Program-made: the position numbers and the translations under genes
Shown: positions 6,390 through 15,400 of the stretch, piece by piece
How positions within the stretch are numbered: the first letter of the stretch is position 1
Layout of the letters: each line of letters begins with the position of its first letter
Notes under the pieces: model-generated
What the model saw: the letters and a program-made list of their open reading frames with translations, nothing else
Databases searched by the model: none
Told to the model about the DNA's origin: nothing
NCBI GenBank assembly: GCA_963922715.1
Contig: CAWUJT010000032.1
Span: 1 to 20,609, forward strand
Reading direction: 5' to 3'
Source of the DNA: CAWUJT01 sp963922715
GTDB lineage: Bacteria > Pseudomonadota > Alphaproteobacteria > Rhodobacterales > Rhodobacteraceae
DNA length: 20,609 bases

Positions 6390-7756
6390 GGATCGCGCTT
6401 GCCCTGATTGTGGGCCTTGTATGCCTTCGGATTATCGTCATTGGGCTGAGCCCCACGGACCTGTTCTTCGATGAAGCCCAATATTGGGCCTGGAGCCAAG
6501 ACCTAGCTTTTGGATATTACTCCAAGCCGCCTTTGATCGGCTGGGTCATCCGTGCGTTTACGGAACTCAGCGGCTCTATCGCGCCCTTCTGGATCCGCCT
6601 GCCTGCCCCCTTGTTTCATGGGGCAACCGCGTTGATCCTTGCCGCTTGGATGCGTCAGATTGAGCCCCGAGCGGCATTGCCAACAGCGGTGATCTATCTG
6701 ACGCTGCCGATCCTGACGATTGGCTCTTGGTTGATATCAACCGATACGATCATGGCGCCGTTTTTCGCCTTGGCGCTTTGGGCCTGGTGGTCTTATCTGG
6801 AGCATCGCCGTCTGCCTTTGGCGTTGCTTGCCGGCGTGGCGGTGGGTGTTGCGATGATGTCAAAATATGCCGGTATCTATTTCTGGCTGGGGGTGGGGGT
6901 TGCGGCCTTAGCGCATCCAAGCCTGCGGCCCAAGCCCGGCCATGTGATTGCGGCACTTGGTGTATGCCTTTTGGTGCTGAGCCCAAACCTGATTTGGAAT
7001 GTCCAAAACGGTTTGATCACCTTTGCCCATACGGCTGAAAATGTCGATTGGGTGCAATCGGAAAGCCGTTTGCACTTTAATGTCAGCGGTGTGGTGGAAT
7101 TTCTGGTCAGCCAGATCATGGTGATCGGGCCGATTTTCTTTGTTGTATGGTTGGTATCGCTCAACACGCGCGCGGACCGGGATGTAACGTTCCTTTTGGC
7201 CTTTTCGCTGCCTGTTTTGGCGCTTGTCACACTTCAAGCTCTGCTATCTAAGGCCTACGGTAATTGGGCCGCAGCGGCCTATTTCGCGGCCGCCCCCCTG
7301 GTTGCGCTGTGGTGTGCCCGGCGTCGATCTTGGGGGGTGTTGTGGGTTGGTTTGGGTGTGAATATCACATTAACTTTGGCCGTGAGTGTTTTGATCCTAA
7401 ACCCTAATATAGCTCCGGACTTGAGCAAACGCTATATCGGGCGTACCGGTATTATGATGGATTTGCTGCACGCGGCAAATGGGTATCCCGTTTATACAGA
7501 TGCGCGAGATGTTCTGGCGGATTTGACCTATGCAGCCGCGCGAACCAATCAACGCGTGTTTGCCCCACGTCCAGAAACGTTTGCCGGCAATTACTATGCA
7601 ATGCACGCCCCTTGGGATGGGACAGCGCCCTTCGTTCAGATCACCCGGCAGTCCATCCTGTGTCCAGGGTCCCCATTGGCAACAGTGACAGCAGAATATG
7701 GCGCCTACACCGGGCAAACCTTCTGGCTTTACTTGCGTGAGACGCCGTGTGGGTAA
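6386..7756 (+). CDS. GT39-type (ArnT/PMT-like) membrane glycosyltransferase
   Basis: The 456-residue polytopic protein begins with a membrane helix followed by LFFDEAQYWAWSQDL and FGYYSKPPLIGW. These are the first-loop signature of ArnT/PMT-like enzymes that use polyprenyl-phosphate sugars on the periplasmic side; the Asp of FDE is the expected catalytic acid. About ten further hydrophobic segments follow, then a soluble C-terminal part. The expected role is transfer of the sugar made by the upstream GT2 enzyme onto lipid A or LPS core, like ArnT or the Rgt galacturonosyl transferases; the acceptor and sugar are inferred. The start is probably TTG 6386, overlapping the LABN TGA by two bases, because the signature helix begins there. 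Upstream in-frame codons would lie wholly inside the LABN gene. This is the last gene of the operon. Confidence 0.85.
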   Translation: MRIALALIVGLVCLRIIVIGLSPTDLFFDEAQYWAWSQDLAFGYYSKPPLIGWVIRAFTELSGSIAPFWIRLPAPLFHGATALILAAWMRQIEPRAALPTAVIYLTLPILTIGSWLISTDTIMAPFFALALWAWWSYLEHRRLPLALLAGVAVGVAMMSKYAGIYFWLGVGVAALAHPSLRPKPGHVIAALGVCLLVLSPNLIWNVQNGLITFAHTAENVDWVQSESRLHFNVSGVVEFLVSQIMVIGPIFFVVWLVSLNTRADRDVTFLLAFSLPVLALVTLQALLSKAYGNWAAAAYFAAAPLVALWCARRRSWGVLWVGLGVNITLTLAVSVLILNPNIAPDLSKRYIGRTGIMMDLLHAANGYPVYTDARDVLADLTYAAARTNQRVFAPRPETFAGNYYAMHAPWDGTAPFVQITRQSILCPGSPLATVTAEYGAYTGQTFWLYLRETPCG

Positions 7757-7839
7757 AGCTTCTCGATCAAAATCATTTTCACCAGCGAAATCACAAAAAA
7801 CGCTTGCTATGTTCCGTTTCTAAGGTAAGTGTAATTTCC

Positions 7840-7989
7840 ATTATCGGGAGAACTGGACACACCAGTGCCGAAGGAGCAACCGCCCCGGAAACTCTCAGGC
7901 CACAGGACCGATGATGGGACATAACTCTGGAGAGTGGCGCATCAGGTGCGCCCGCCGAAGGGATAGCGATCTCAGGCGTCAGGACAGAG
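7840..7989 (+). promoter_or_regulatory. Tandem glycine riboswitch upstream of gcvTHP
   Basis: Two glycine aptamers lie in series in the 322-base gap 7757-8078. Aptamer 1 (7840-7915) is closed by a P1 stem of 7840-7847 with 7908-7915. It has the conserved GGGAGA, GCCGAAGGAGCAA, CTCTCAGG and AGGAC elements. After a short linker, aptamer 2 (7925-7989) is closed by CTCTG/CAGAG. It has a GGCGCA/TGCGCC hairpin, GCCGAAGGGATAGC, TCTCAGGCG and AGGACAG. The class is known to bind glycine and usually turns on gcv expression when glycine is plentiful, matching the genes downstream. The stretch 7757-7839 probably holds the promoter, but no clear -35/-10 pair was found. Confidence 0.93.
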
Positions 7990-7991
7990 GG

Positions 7992-8033
7992 GGCATTTCT
8001 GGCAAGGGAGTTTCTCTTGCAACCTGAAATGCC
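7992..8033 (+). promoter_or_regulatory. Hairpin after the riboswitch, candidate expression platform
   Basis: GGCATTTC (7992-7999) pairs with GAAATGCC (8026-8033), enclosing a second stem GCAAG/CTTGC (8002-8006 with 8016-8020). It begins two bases after the second aptamer closes. No U-tract follows, so it does not look like an ordinary intrinsic terminator. A role in folding or access to the gcvT ribosome site, or Rho-dependent control, is possible. Confidence 0.5.
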
Positions 8034-8078
8034 GAGACTTATGGATATGTAAGATCGGCTCTGACAAAACGGGGCAGG

Positions 8079-9200
8079 ATGACAGATTTGTTGCACACAC
8101 CGCTTTTTGATCTGCATATGGCGCTTGGTGCAAAGATGGTGCCGTTCGCGGGCTACGCCATGCCGGTGCAGTATCCCTTAGGCGTCATGGCCGAGCATCA
8201 TCACACGCGCACCAAAGCGGGGCTTTTCGATGTCAGCCATATGGGGCAGATTATCATCCACGGTGCCGCGTATGAAATGCTCGCCAAAGCGCTTGAGGCG
8301 CTGATCCCCATTGATATCCTTGGGCTGGGTGAAAATCGCCAGCGGTACGGGTTTTTGACTAATGACGCCGGTGGCATCCGTGACGATTTGATGCTGGCCA
8401 ACCGCGGCGATCATATCGTCATGGTTGTGAATGCGGCCTGTAAGGCGGATGATATCGCATATCTCAAGGCCAATCTCAAACAAGTATCTCTGACAGAAGT
8501 GACAGATTGCGCGCTTTTGGCTTTGCAAGGCCCCGCCGCAGAAAATGTTCTGGCAAAGCTTGCGCCCGCCGTGCGTGAGATGCGTTTTCTTGATGTTGCG
8601 ACCTGTGACCTTTTGGGGGCCGCGTGTTGGGTGTCACGGTCGGGCTATACCGGCGAAGATGGGTTTGAGATATCGGTGCCCCATGACAAAGCGGTGGCTT
8701 TGGCGCAGGTGTTGCTGGACCATCCTGATGTCGCCCCCATCGGTCTGGGCGCCCGAGACAGCCTGCGCTTGGAAGCCGGGCTTTGCCTTTATGGACACGA
8801 TATCGACACGACAACCACCCCTGTGGAGGCCAATTTGACCTGGGCCATTTCCAAAGTGCGCAAAGAGGGCGGCGCGCGGGCAGGGGGCTTTGCTGGGGCC
8901 ACACGTATCCTTGCAGAGATTCAACACGGAGGGCAGCGACACAGAGTTGGGCTCCGCCCCAGCGGGCGCGCGCCGATGCGCGAAGGTGTAGAACTGTTCG
9001 CCACGGAGGACGCGGACACCCCTGTTGGCCGGATTACCTCTGGGGGGTTTGGGCCAACCCTGGGCGCGCCTGTGGCGATGGGGTACTTGCCCCGCGACCT
9101 CAGTGAACCCGGAACAAAAGTTTTCGGAGCGCTTCGGGGCAAGCGCTTAGGCCTAACCGTAACAAAGCTGCCCTTCACCCCGGCCAATTTCAAACGTTAA
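8079..9200 (+). CDS. gcvT: Glycine cleavage system T protein (aminomethyltransferase)
   Basis: GcvT takes the aminomethyl group bound to lipoyl-GcvH and transfers the one-carbon unit to tetrahydrofolate, giving methylene-THF and ammonia. The 373-residue length is normal. Family stretches include MVPFAGYAMPVQY near residue 25, GLFDVSHMGQI, the folate-binding acidic/aromatic region SRSGYTGEDGFEI, and LGARDSLRLEAGLCLYGHD. The C-terminal barrel contains ITSGGFGPTLGAPVAMGYL. ATG 8079 follows GGGGCAGG. It is the first gene after the glycine riboswitch and is followed 16 bases later by gcvH, so the three gcv genes form one operon induced by glycine. Nothing is missing or unusual. Confidence 0.96.
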   Translation: MTDLLHTPLFDLHMALGAKMVPFAGYAMPVQYPLGVMAEHHHTRTKAGLFDVSHMGQIIIHGAAYEMLAKALEALIPIDILGLGENRQRYGFLTNDAGGIRDDLMLANRGDHIVMVVNAACKADDIAYLKANLKQVSLTEVTDCALLALQGPAAENVLAKLAPAVREMRFLDVATCDLLGAACWVSRSGYTGEDGFEISVPHDKAVALAQVLLDHPDVAPIGLGARDSLRLEAGLCLYGHDIDTTTTPVEANLTWAISKVRKEGGARAGGFAGATRILAEIQHGGQRHRVGLRPSGRAPMREGVELFATEDADTPVGRITSGGFGPTLGAPVAMGYLPRDLSEPGTKVFGALRGKRLGLTVTKLPFTPANFKR

Positions 9201-9216
9201 GAATGGGAGACATCAG

Positions 9217-9576
9217 ATGAAATACACAGAAGATCATGAATGGCTGCGCCCGGAAGAGGGTGTGGTTGTGGTGGGTATCACCGAACATGCCGCAAACCAA
9301 CTGGGCGATATCGTCTTTGTGGATCTGCCCGAGGTGGGCGCGACGCTGACCAAAGATGATGAGGCTGTGGTGATCGAAAGCGTCAAAGCGGCCTCTGAAA
9401 TCATGGCCCCGCTGGATGGAGAGGTCACAGAGGTCAACACCGCTTTGATCGACACGCCTGCCTTGGCCAATGAGGATCCGCTTGGTGAGGGGTGGTTTTT
9501 CAAACTCAAACCCGCCGATCCCTCCCAGATGGAGGAATATATGGATGCAGCGGCCTACCAAGCCCACATCGCGTAA
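9217..9576 (+). CDS. gcvH: Glycine cleavage system H protein
   Basis: GcvH is the small lipoylated shuttle that carries the aminomethyl intermediate between the P, T and L proteins. The 119-residue product begins MKYTEDHEWLR, has GITEHAANQLGDIVFVDLP, and carries the lipoylation site IESVKAAS with the lysine at residue 57. The C-terminus PADPSQMEEYMDAAAYQAHI is typical. GGGAGA (9205-9210) precedes the ATG. It sits 16 bases after gcvT and 14 bases before gcvP. The L protein (dihydrolipoamide dehydrogenase) is not in the window and is normally shared with other complexes. Confidence 0.97.
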   Translation: MKYTEDHEWLRPEEGVVVVGITEHAANQLGDIVFVDLPEVGATLTKDDEAVVIESVKAASEIMAPLDGEVTEVNTALIDTPALANEDPLGEGWFFKLKPADPSQMEEYMDAAAYQAHIA

Positions 9577-9590
9577 ACGGGACGATCAAC

Positions 9591-12425
9591 ATGGCCTTTA
9601 CCCCAACGGATTATCAGCCTTACGATTTTGCCAACCGGCGCCATATCGGACCGTCTCCCGAAGAAATGGCCGAGATGCTGGCGGTGATTGGTGCCGACAG
9701 CTTGGATCAGCTGATGGCGCAGACGCTGCCCGAAAGCATCCGCCAACAAAAGCCGCTCGACTTCGGCACGCCGCTTTCGGAACAAGAGCTTTTGCACCGG
9801 ATGCAGCAGACCGCCGCCAAGAACAAAGTGCTGACCTCTTTGATCGGTCAAGGCTATCATGGGACCGTGACGCCCCCGGCCATTCAGCGCAATATCTTTG
9901 AAAATCCGGCTTGGTACACCGCCTACACGCCGTACCAACCCGAGATTTCCCAAGGCCGCTTGGAGGCTTTGCTGAACTTTCAAACCATGGTCTCTGACCT
10001 GACCGGGCTTGAGATCGCAAATGCCTCTTTGCTGGATGAAGCCACAGCCTGTGCCGAGGCAATGACCATGGCACAGCGCGTGTCTAAATCAAAAGCCACA
10101 GCGTTTTTCGTGGATGAGAACTGCCATCCGCAAAATATCGCGGTGATGAAAACCCGCGCCGCCCCGCTCGACATCGAGATCATCCTTGGCGATCCCAGCG
10201 ATCTGCAACCCGAGGCCGTCTTTGGCGCGATCTTTCAATATCCCGGCACCTATGGACATCTGCGCGATTTCACAGACTCAATTACGGCGCTGCATGCTGC
10301 AGGTGCGATTGGCATCATCTCAGCCGATCCGCTGTCTTTAACCCTGTTCAAAGAACCCGGCGCCATGGGGGCAGATATTGCCGTGGGCACCACCCAGAGA
10401 TTTGGCGTGCCGGTAGGCTTCGGCGGGCCACATGCAGCCTATATGGCAACCAAGACAGCCTACGCCCGGTCCATGCCAGGGCGCATCGTGGGCGTGTCCG
10501 TAGACAGCCACGGCAACCAGGCTTATCGGCTGTCTTTGCAGACACGGGAACAACACATCCGGCGCGAGAAAGCCACCTCAAACGTGTGTACAGCCCAGGC
10601 GCTTTTGGCGGTAATGGCGGGGTTTTATGCGGTGTTTCACGGGCCAAAGGGCCTCAAAGCCATCGCCCAGCGTATTCATCGCAAAACAGCGCGGTTGGCA
10701 GAGGGCTTAAAAGAGGCGGGGTTTGTCGTGCGGCCCGCCACTTACTTCGACACCATCACCGTGGATGTCGGCCCCTTACAGAAGGCGGTCCTAAAATCGG
10801 CCGTTGATGAAGGGATCAACCTGCGCGCGGTGGGCACGACACAGATTGGGATCACCCTGGATGAACGCACCCGCCCCGAGACGATTGAGGCGGTTTGGCG
10901 CGCCTTCGGCATCACCCGTACAGATAAGGATTATATGCCGCATTATAGCGTGCCTGAAAATCTTTTGCGGACGAGTGCGTATCTGACGCATCCCGTCTTT
11001 CAGATGAACCGCGCCGAGACCGAGATGATGCGCTACATGCGTCGGCTGGCCGATCGGGATCTGGCCTTAGACCGCGCGATGATCCCACTTGGATCTTGCA
11101 CGATGAAGCTCAACGCTGCCGCAGAGATGATGCCAGTGTCGTGGGACGCTTTTGCGCTGTTGCACCCCTATGCGCCTGAGGACCAGGCCCAAGGCTATCA
11201 TGAGATGATCACTGATCTGTCGCAAAAACTCTGTGACATTACCGGCTATGACGCGATCTCGATGCAGCCCAATTCCGGCGCGCAAGGCGAATATGCCGGG
11301 CTTCTAAGCATCGCAGGTTACCACAGCGCCAGGGGTCAGGCACATCGCAAAACCTGCCTGATCCCGATGTCGGCCCATGGGACCAATCCCGCCTCGGCCC
11401 AGATGGTGGGCTGGAAAGTCGTGCCGGTCAAATCTGCCGAGAATGGCGACATCGACTTGGACGATTTCCGGGCCAAGGCCACAGCGCATTCTGAGACGCT
11501 CGCGGGCTGTATGATCACCTATCCCTCCACCCATGGTGTGTTTGAAGAAACCGTTCTTGAGGTCTGTGAGATCGTGCACAAACATGGCGGACAAGTCTAT
11601 ATCGACGGGGCGAATATGAATGCTATGGTGGGCCTGTCGCGGCCCGGCGATCTGGGCGGCGATGTCAGCCACCTGAACCTACACAAGACCTTTTGCATTC
11701 CCCATGGTGGCGGCGGTCCAGGCATGGGGCCCATTGGTGTGAAATCTCATCTGATCCCGTATCTGCCGGGCGATCCCAATACGGGCGCGGGCGCTGTCTC
11801 TGCTGCGGCATTCGGGTCACCATCGTTGTTGCCGATCTCTTGGGCCTATTGCTTGATGATGGGCGGCGCGGGGCTGACCCAGGCCACGCGCGTGGCGATC
11901 CTGAATGCAAATTATATCGCCAAACGGTTAGAGGGCGCTTACAAAGTACTTTACACTGGTCAGAACGGCCGCATCGCCCATGAGTGTATTCTTGACACTC
12001 GCCCCTTTGCACAAAATTCGGGCGTCACGGTGGATGATATCGCCAAGCGCTTGATTGATTGCGGTTTTCATGCCCCAACGATGAGCTGGCCTGTGCCGGG
12101 AACGCTGATGATTGAACCCACAGAGTCCGAGACCAAGGCAGAGCTTGATCGGTTTTGCAATGCGATGCTGGCCATCCGCGCGGAAATTGCGCAGATCGAA
12201 AAGGGGCAGATGGATCCGGACAACAATCCGTTGAAAAACGCCCCCCACACGATGGAAGATTTGGTCAAAGACTGGGATCGTCCCTACACGCGAGAGGAAG
12301 GCTGTTTTCCCCCGGGGGCATTTCGTGTTGATAAGTATTGGCCATCGGTGAACCGTGTCGATAATGCCTGGGGGGATCGAAACCTAATGTGCACCTGCCC
12401 ACCGATGGACGTCTATACCAGCTAA
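9591..12425 (+). CDS. gcvP: Glycine cleavage system P protein (glycine dehydrogenase, decarboxylating)
   Basis: GcvP decarboxylates glycine with pyridoxal phosphate and loads the aminomethyl group onto GcvH. The product is 944 residues, the single-chain form in which both halves are fused, against split GcvPA/GcvPB in some bacteria. The N-terminal half shows RRHIGPSPEEMAEML, the YHGTVTPPAIQRNIFENPAWYT region and DEATACAEAM. The C-terminal half contains IPLGSCTMKLN, PNSGAQGEYAGLL, SAHGTNPASA and the cofactor lysine K699 in NLHKTFCIPHGGGGPG. ATG 9591 follows ACGGGACG after the gcvH stop; an earlier in-frame start would lie inside gcvH. The TAA lies inside a hairpin shared with the convergent putA gene. 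Confidence 0.97.
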   Translation: MAFTPTDYQPYDFANRRHIGPSPEEMAEMLAVIGADSLDQLMAQTLPESIRQQKPLDFGTPLSEQELLHRMQQTAAKNKVLTSLIGQGYHGTVTPPAIQRNIFENPAWYTAYTPYQPEISQGRLEALLNFQTMVSDLTGLEIANASLLDEATACAEAMTMAQRVSKSKATAFFVDENCHPQNIAVMKTRAAPLDIEIILGDPSDLQPEAVFGAIFQYPGTYGHLRDFTDSITALHAAGAIGIISADPLSLTLFKEPGAMGADIAVGTTQRFGVPVGFGGPHAAYMATKTAYARSMPGRIVGVSVDSHGNQAYRLSLQTREQHIRREKATSNVCTAQALLAVMAGFYAVFHGPKGLKAIAQRIHRKTARLAEGLKEAGFVVRPATYFDTITVDVGPLQKAVLKSAVDEGINLRAVGTTQIGITLDERTRPETIEAVWRAFGITRTDKDYMPHYSVPENLLRTSAYLTHPVFQMNRAETEMMRYMRRLADRDLALDRAMIPLGSCTMKLNAAAEMMPVSWDAFALLHPYAPEDQAQGYHEMITDLSQKLCDITGYDAISMQPNSGAQGEYAGLLSIAGYHSARGQAHRKTCLIPMSAHGTNPASAQMVGWKVVPVKSAENGDIDLDDFRAKATAHSETLAGCMITYPSTHGVFEETVLEVCEIVHKHGGQVYIDGANMNAMVGLSRPGDLGGDVSHLNLHKTFCIPHGGGGPGMGPIGVKSHLIPYLPGDPNTGAGAVSAAAFGSPSLLPISWAYCLMMGGAGLTQATRVAILNANYIAKRLEGAYKVLYTGQNGRIAHECILDTRPFAQNSGVTVDDIAKRLIDCGFHAPTMSWPVPGTLMIEPTESETKAELDRFCNAMLAIRAEIAQIEKGQMDPDNNPLKNAPHTMEDLVKDWDRPYTREEGCFPPGAFRVDKYWPSVNRVDNAWGDRNLMCTCPPMDVYTS

Positions 12426-12446
12426 GACTTCAGACTGCTGTCTTAG
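12422..12446. terminator. Convergent hairpin containing both gcvP and putA stop codons
   Basis: CTAAGAC (12422-12428) and GTCTTAG (12440-12446) form a perfect 7-bp stem with an 11-base loop. The gcvP TAA (12423-12425) lies in one arm and the putA TAA (12445-12443 on the minus strand) in the other. There is no T-run on either side, so an intrinsic bidirectional terminator is possible but weak. Confidence 0.4.
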
Positions 12447-15400
12447 GCGTTTGCGCCCAAAAGCTCTGCATTTCCGCCTGCGGCGGTGGTGTCAACACAT
12501 ACCACTTGTTCCGTTGTGAGGTCGAGGTCGAGGTCTTTTGACGTGACAAGTTTAACGATTGACCCGTCGCGGCGCGCACAAGCCTCACGCCAGGCTCGAT
12601 CAGGTGATCCCCAGTGAAGCACAACATTGATCTGTTCAGCTTTGGCAACATCATCCGGCGTTGCCTCTGGCGCGATGGTGACGTCACAACATCCCAGGGC
12701 CTGCGCTTGGCGGGCTTGCTGATTGGCCAAGGCCTCCCCCGGACCGGCGCAGAAAATCCCGTTCTGCGGGTGTATTCGGTATGTGTTGCTTTCCCCCGTT
12801 GGACCGGGAAGTTGTTTTGGCGCTGGTGTCGGTAAGGCACTGGCACAAAATGCGCTGAGGTATCGTGGCCCGCCCGCTTTCGGACCCGTGCCAGAAAGGC
12901 CATGTCCACCAAAGGGTTGGGAGCCGACAACAGCACCAATTTGGTTGCGATTAACATAGAGGTTTCCAACATGGACCTGATCGATGATGTGCTGAATGCG
13001 GCCATCAATCCGGGTGTGCAACCCAAAGGTCAGGCCATACCCGGTGGCATTGATGTCTTCGATCACCGCATCAAGCTCTTCGGCGCGAAACGTGGCAATA
13101 TGCAGAACCGGCCCAAAGACTTCTTGTGTCACCTCTGTGATCCCGCTGACCGTGATCACGGCTGGTCCCACAAAGGTGCCTCTGTCTGGGGCTTGGATTT
13201 GCTTGAGCACGGCCCCTTTGGCTTTGGCGGCGGCAATATAAGTGTCAATACGCGCTTTAGCCTGGGCATTGATCACGGGGCCAATATCCACGGCGGGGTC
13301 GGTCGGATCCCCGATCACCAGCGCCTCCATCGCACCAAAGAGCATCACCTTCAAATCTTCAGCAATGTCGTCTTGCACGTAAAGCATGCGCAGGGCAGAG
13401 CACCTTTGACCCGCCGATTGAAAGGCGGAGGTCACGATATCTTGCACGGCCTGTTCCAACAAAGCGGTGGAATCGACGATCATGGCATTGATACCACCAG
13501 TTTCTGCGATCAATGGGGTGTCGGACGGGAGGTGCGCCGCCATGGCGCGGTGAATGGCTTGGGCTGTTGCCGTCGATCCGGTGAAGGCAATGCCGGCTGT
13601 TTTGGGATGCGCACACAGCGCAGGGCCAAGCGTGGCACCTTCCCCGCAGACCAGGGCGAGCGCGTCTTTGGGCACGCCCGCTTCATGTAGAAGCGCCACG
13701 GCACGGGTGGCAACCAGGCTGGTGGTTTCCGCGGGTTTGGCGAGCACTGCATTGCCAACTGACAAGGCTGCTGCAATTTGGCCAGTGAATATCGCCAACG
13801 GGAAGTTCCAGGGAGAGATACACACGAACGTCCCCCTTGGCATGCCAGGCTGCTGCACGGCTTGTGCGGCGTAATACCGTAGGAAATCCACAGCCTCGCG
13901 CAGCTCTCCAATACAATCCATGAGCGTTTTTCCGGCTTCGTGCGTCAATAACGCAAACAGCTCGGGCGTATGGTCTTCGTAAAGGTCTGCAGCACGGCGC
14001 AAGATTTTCGCGCGCTTTTGAACTGGCACTGTCCAAGGCATAAGATTGCTAAGAACAGCCTCTGCTTCTTGTGGTGCTGTAAATCCTACATAGCCGATCT
14101 TTGTCCCTGTTGCGGGGTTTATGACGGGATGAGAATGTGCCTCTTTGATCCCTTTATTGGGTTTAAAATGATCCCTATCAGCAATGAGTTTTGCAAGCAC
14201 GCAAGGATCAGAAATGTCATAGCCCTTGGCGTTCACCCGTTCAGGAGCAAAGAGCCTCTGGGGCGTTTTGATCTGCGCAGAGGGTTGTCCGGCCAACGTA
14301 TCTATAGGGTCCTTCGCCACCACGTCCGCGGGGATTGCCGTATCGACAATCTGATTTACGAAGGAAGAATTCGCACCGTTCTCCAGAAGGCGTCGCACCA
14401 AATACGCCAAAAGGTCTTTGTGGGCCCCAACAGGCGCATAGATGCGGCATGGTTTGCCAGAGCGGGCCAAAACATTTGCATGCAGCGCTTCCCCCATCCC
14501 GTGGAGGCGTTGAAATTCATAGGCTGTGTCAGTGGGTGCCATTTCCAAAACCGCGGCGACCGTGTGGGCGTTATGGGTTGCAAATTGCGGATAAATCCGA
14601 TCGGCATAGTCAAAAAGCCGTTTTGCACAGGCCAAATAACTTATGTCAGTCGCGGCTTTCTGTGTGAACACTGGAAAGCCCGGCAGCCCCTCCACCTGAG
14701 CCAGTTTGATCTCTGTGTCCCAATAGGCGCCTTTGACAAGCCGCACCATGATCCGACGGTCAAGGACGCGGGCGCGGCTGTAAAGCCAGTCGATCACGGG
14801 CAAGGCGCGTTTCGAATAGGCCTGCACCACAACGCCAAAGCCGTCCCATCCTTCCAAAGCAGGGTCCGACAGCAACGCGTCAATGATATCCAGCGACAGA
14901 TCGAGACGCGCGGCCTCTTCGGCATCAATGTTCAAACCGATCTGCGCGGATTTGGCCAAACTAACCAATGACATCACCCGCGGCACCAGGTCTTCGCGCA
15001 CCCGGCACCGTTGCAGGGGTTCATAGCGTGGATGAAGTGCCGAGAGTTTGATGGAGATGCCTGGGTTTTGCGTGATGTCAGAGCCCGTGGCCTTCTGGGC
15101 AATCTCTGTTATCGCTTGGGCATAGGCCACATGGTAGCGGTGGGCGTCGGCTTCGGTGCGGGCCGCTTCCCCAAGCATATCGTAGGAGTAGAGATAGCCC
15201 TTGGCCTCCATTGCGGCCGCACGCGCCATGGCTTTGGCGATGGTTTCGCCCAAAACGAATTGCCGCCCCATCTCTCGCATGGCATGGCCCACGGCTGTGC
15301 GGATCACGGGTTCTCCGACGCGTTTGATCAAACCACGTAGGTTGGCTGCAATGCCTTGGCCGCGATCGTCCAAAACCCGTCCGGTCAGCATCAGCGCCCA

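Noticed and set aside
7992..8033. Hairpin as intrinsic terminator of the glycosylation operon
   Set aside because: It lies downstream of the riboswitch and has no U-tract; its position suits an expression platform better.
13970..14971. A 333-codon open frame on the plus strand opposite putA
   Set aside because: It is antisense to a gene with full PutA domain motifs, its product looks like no protein family, and long shadow frames are common opposite such coding sequence.
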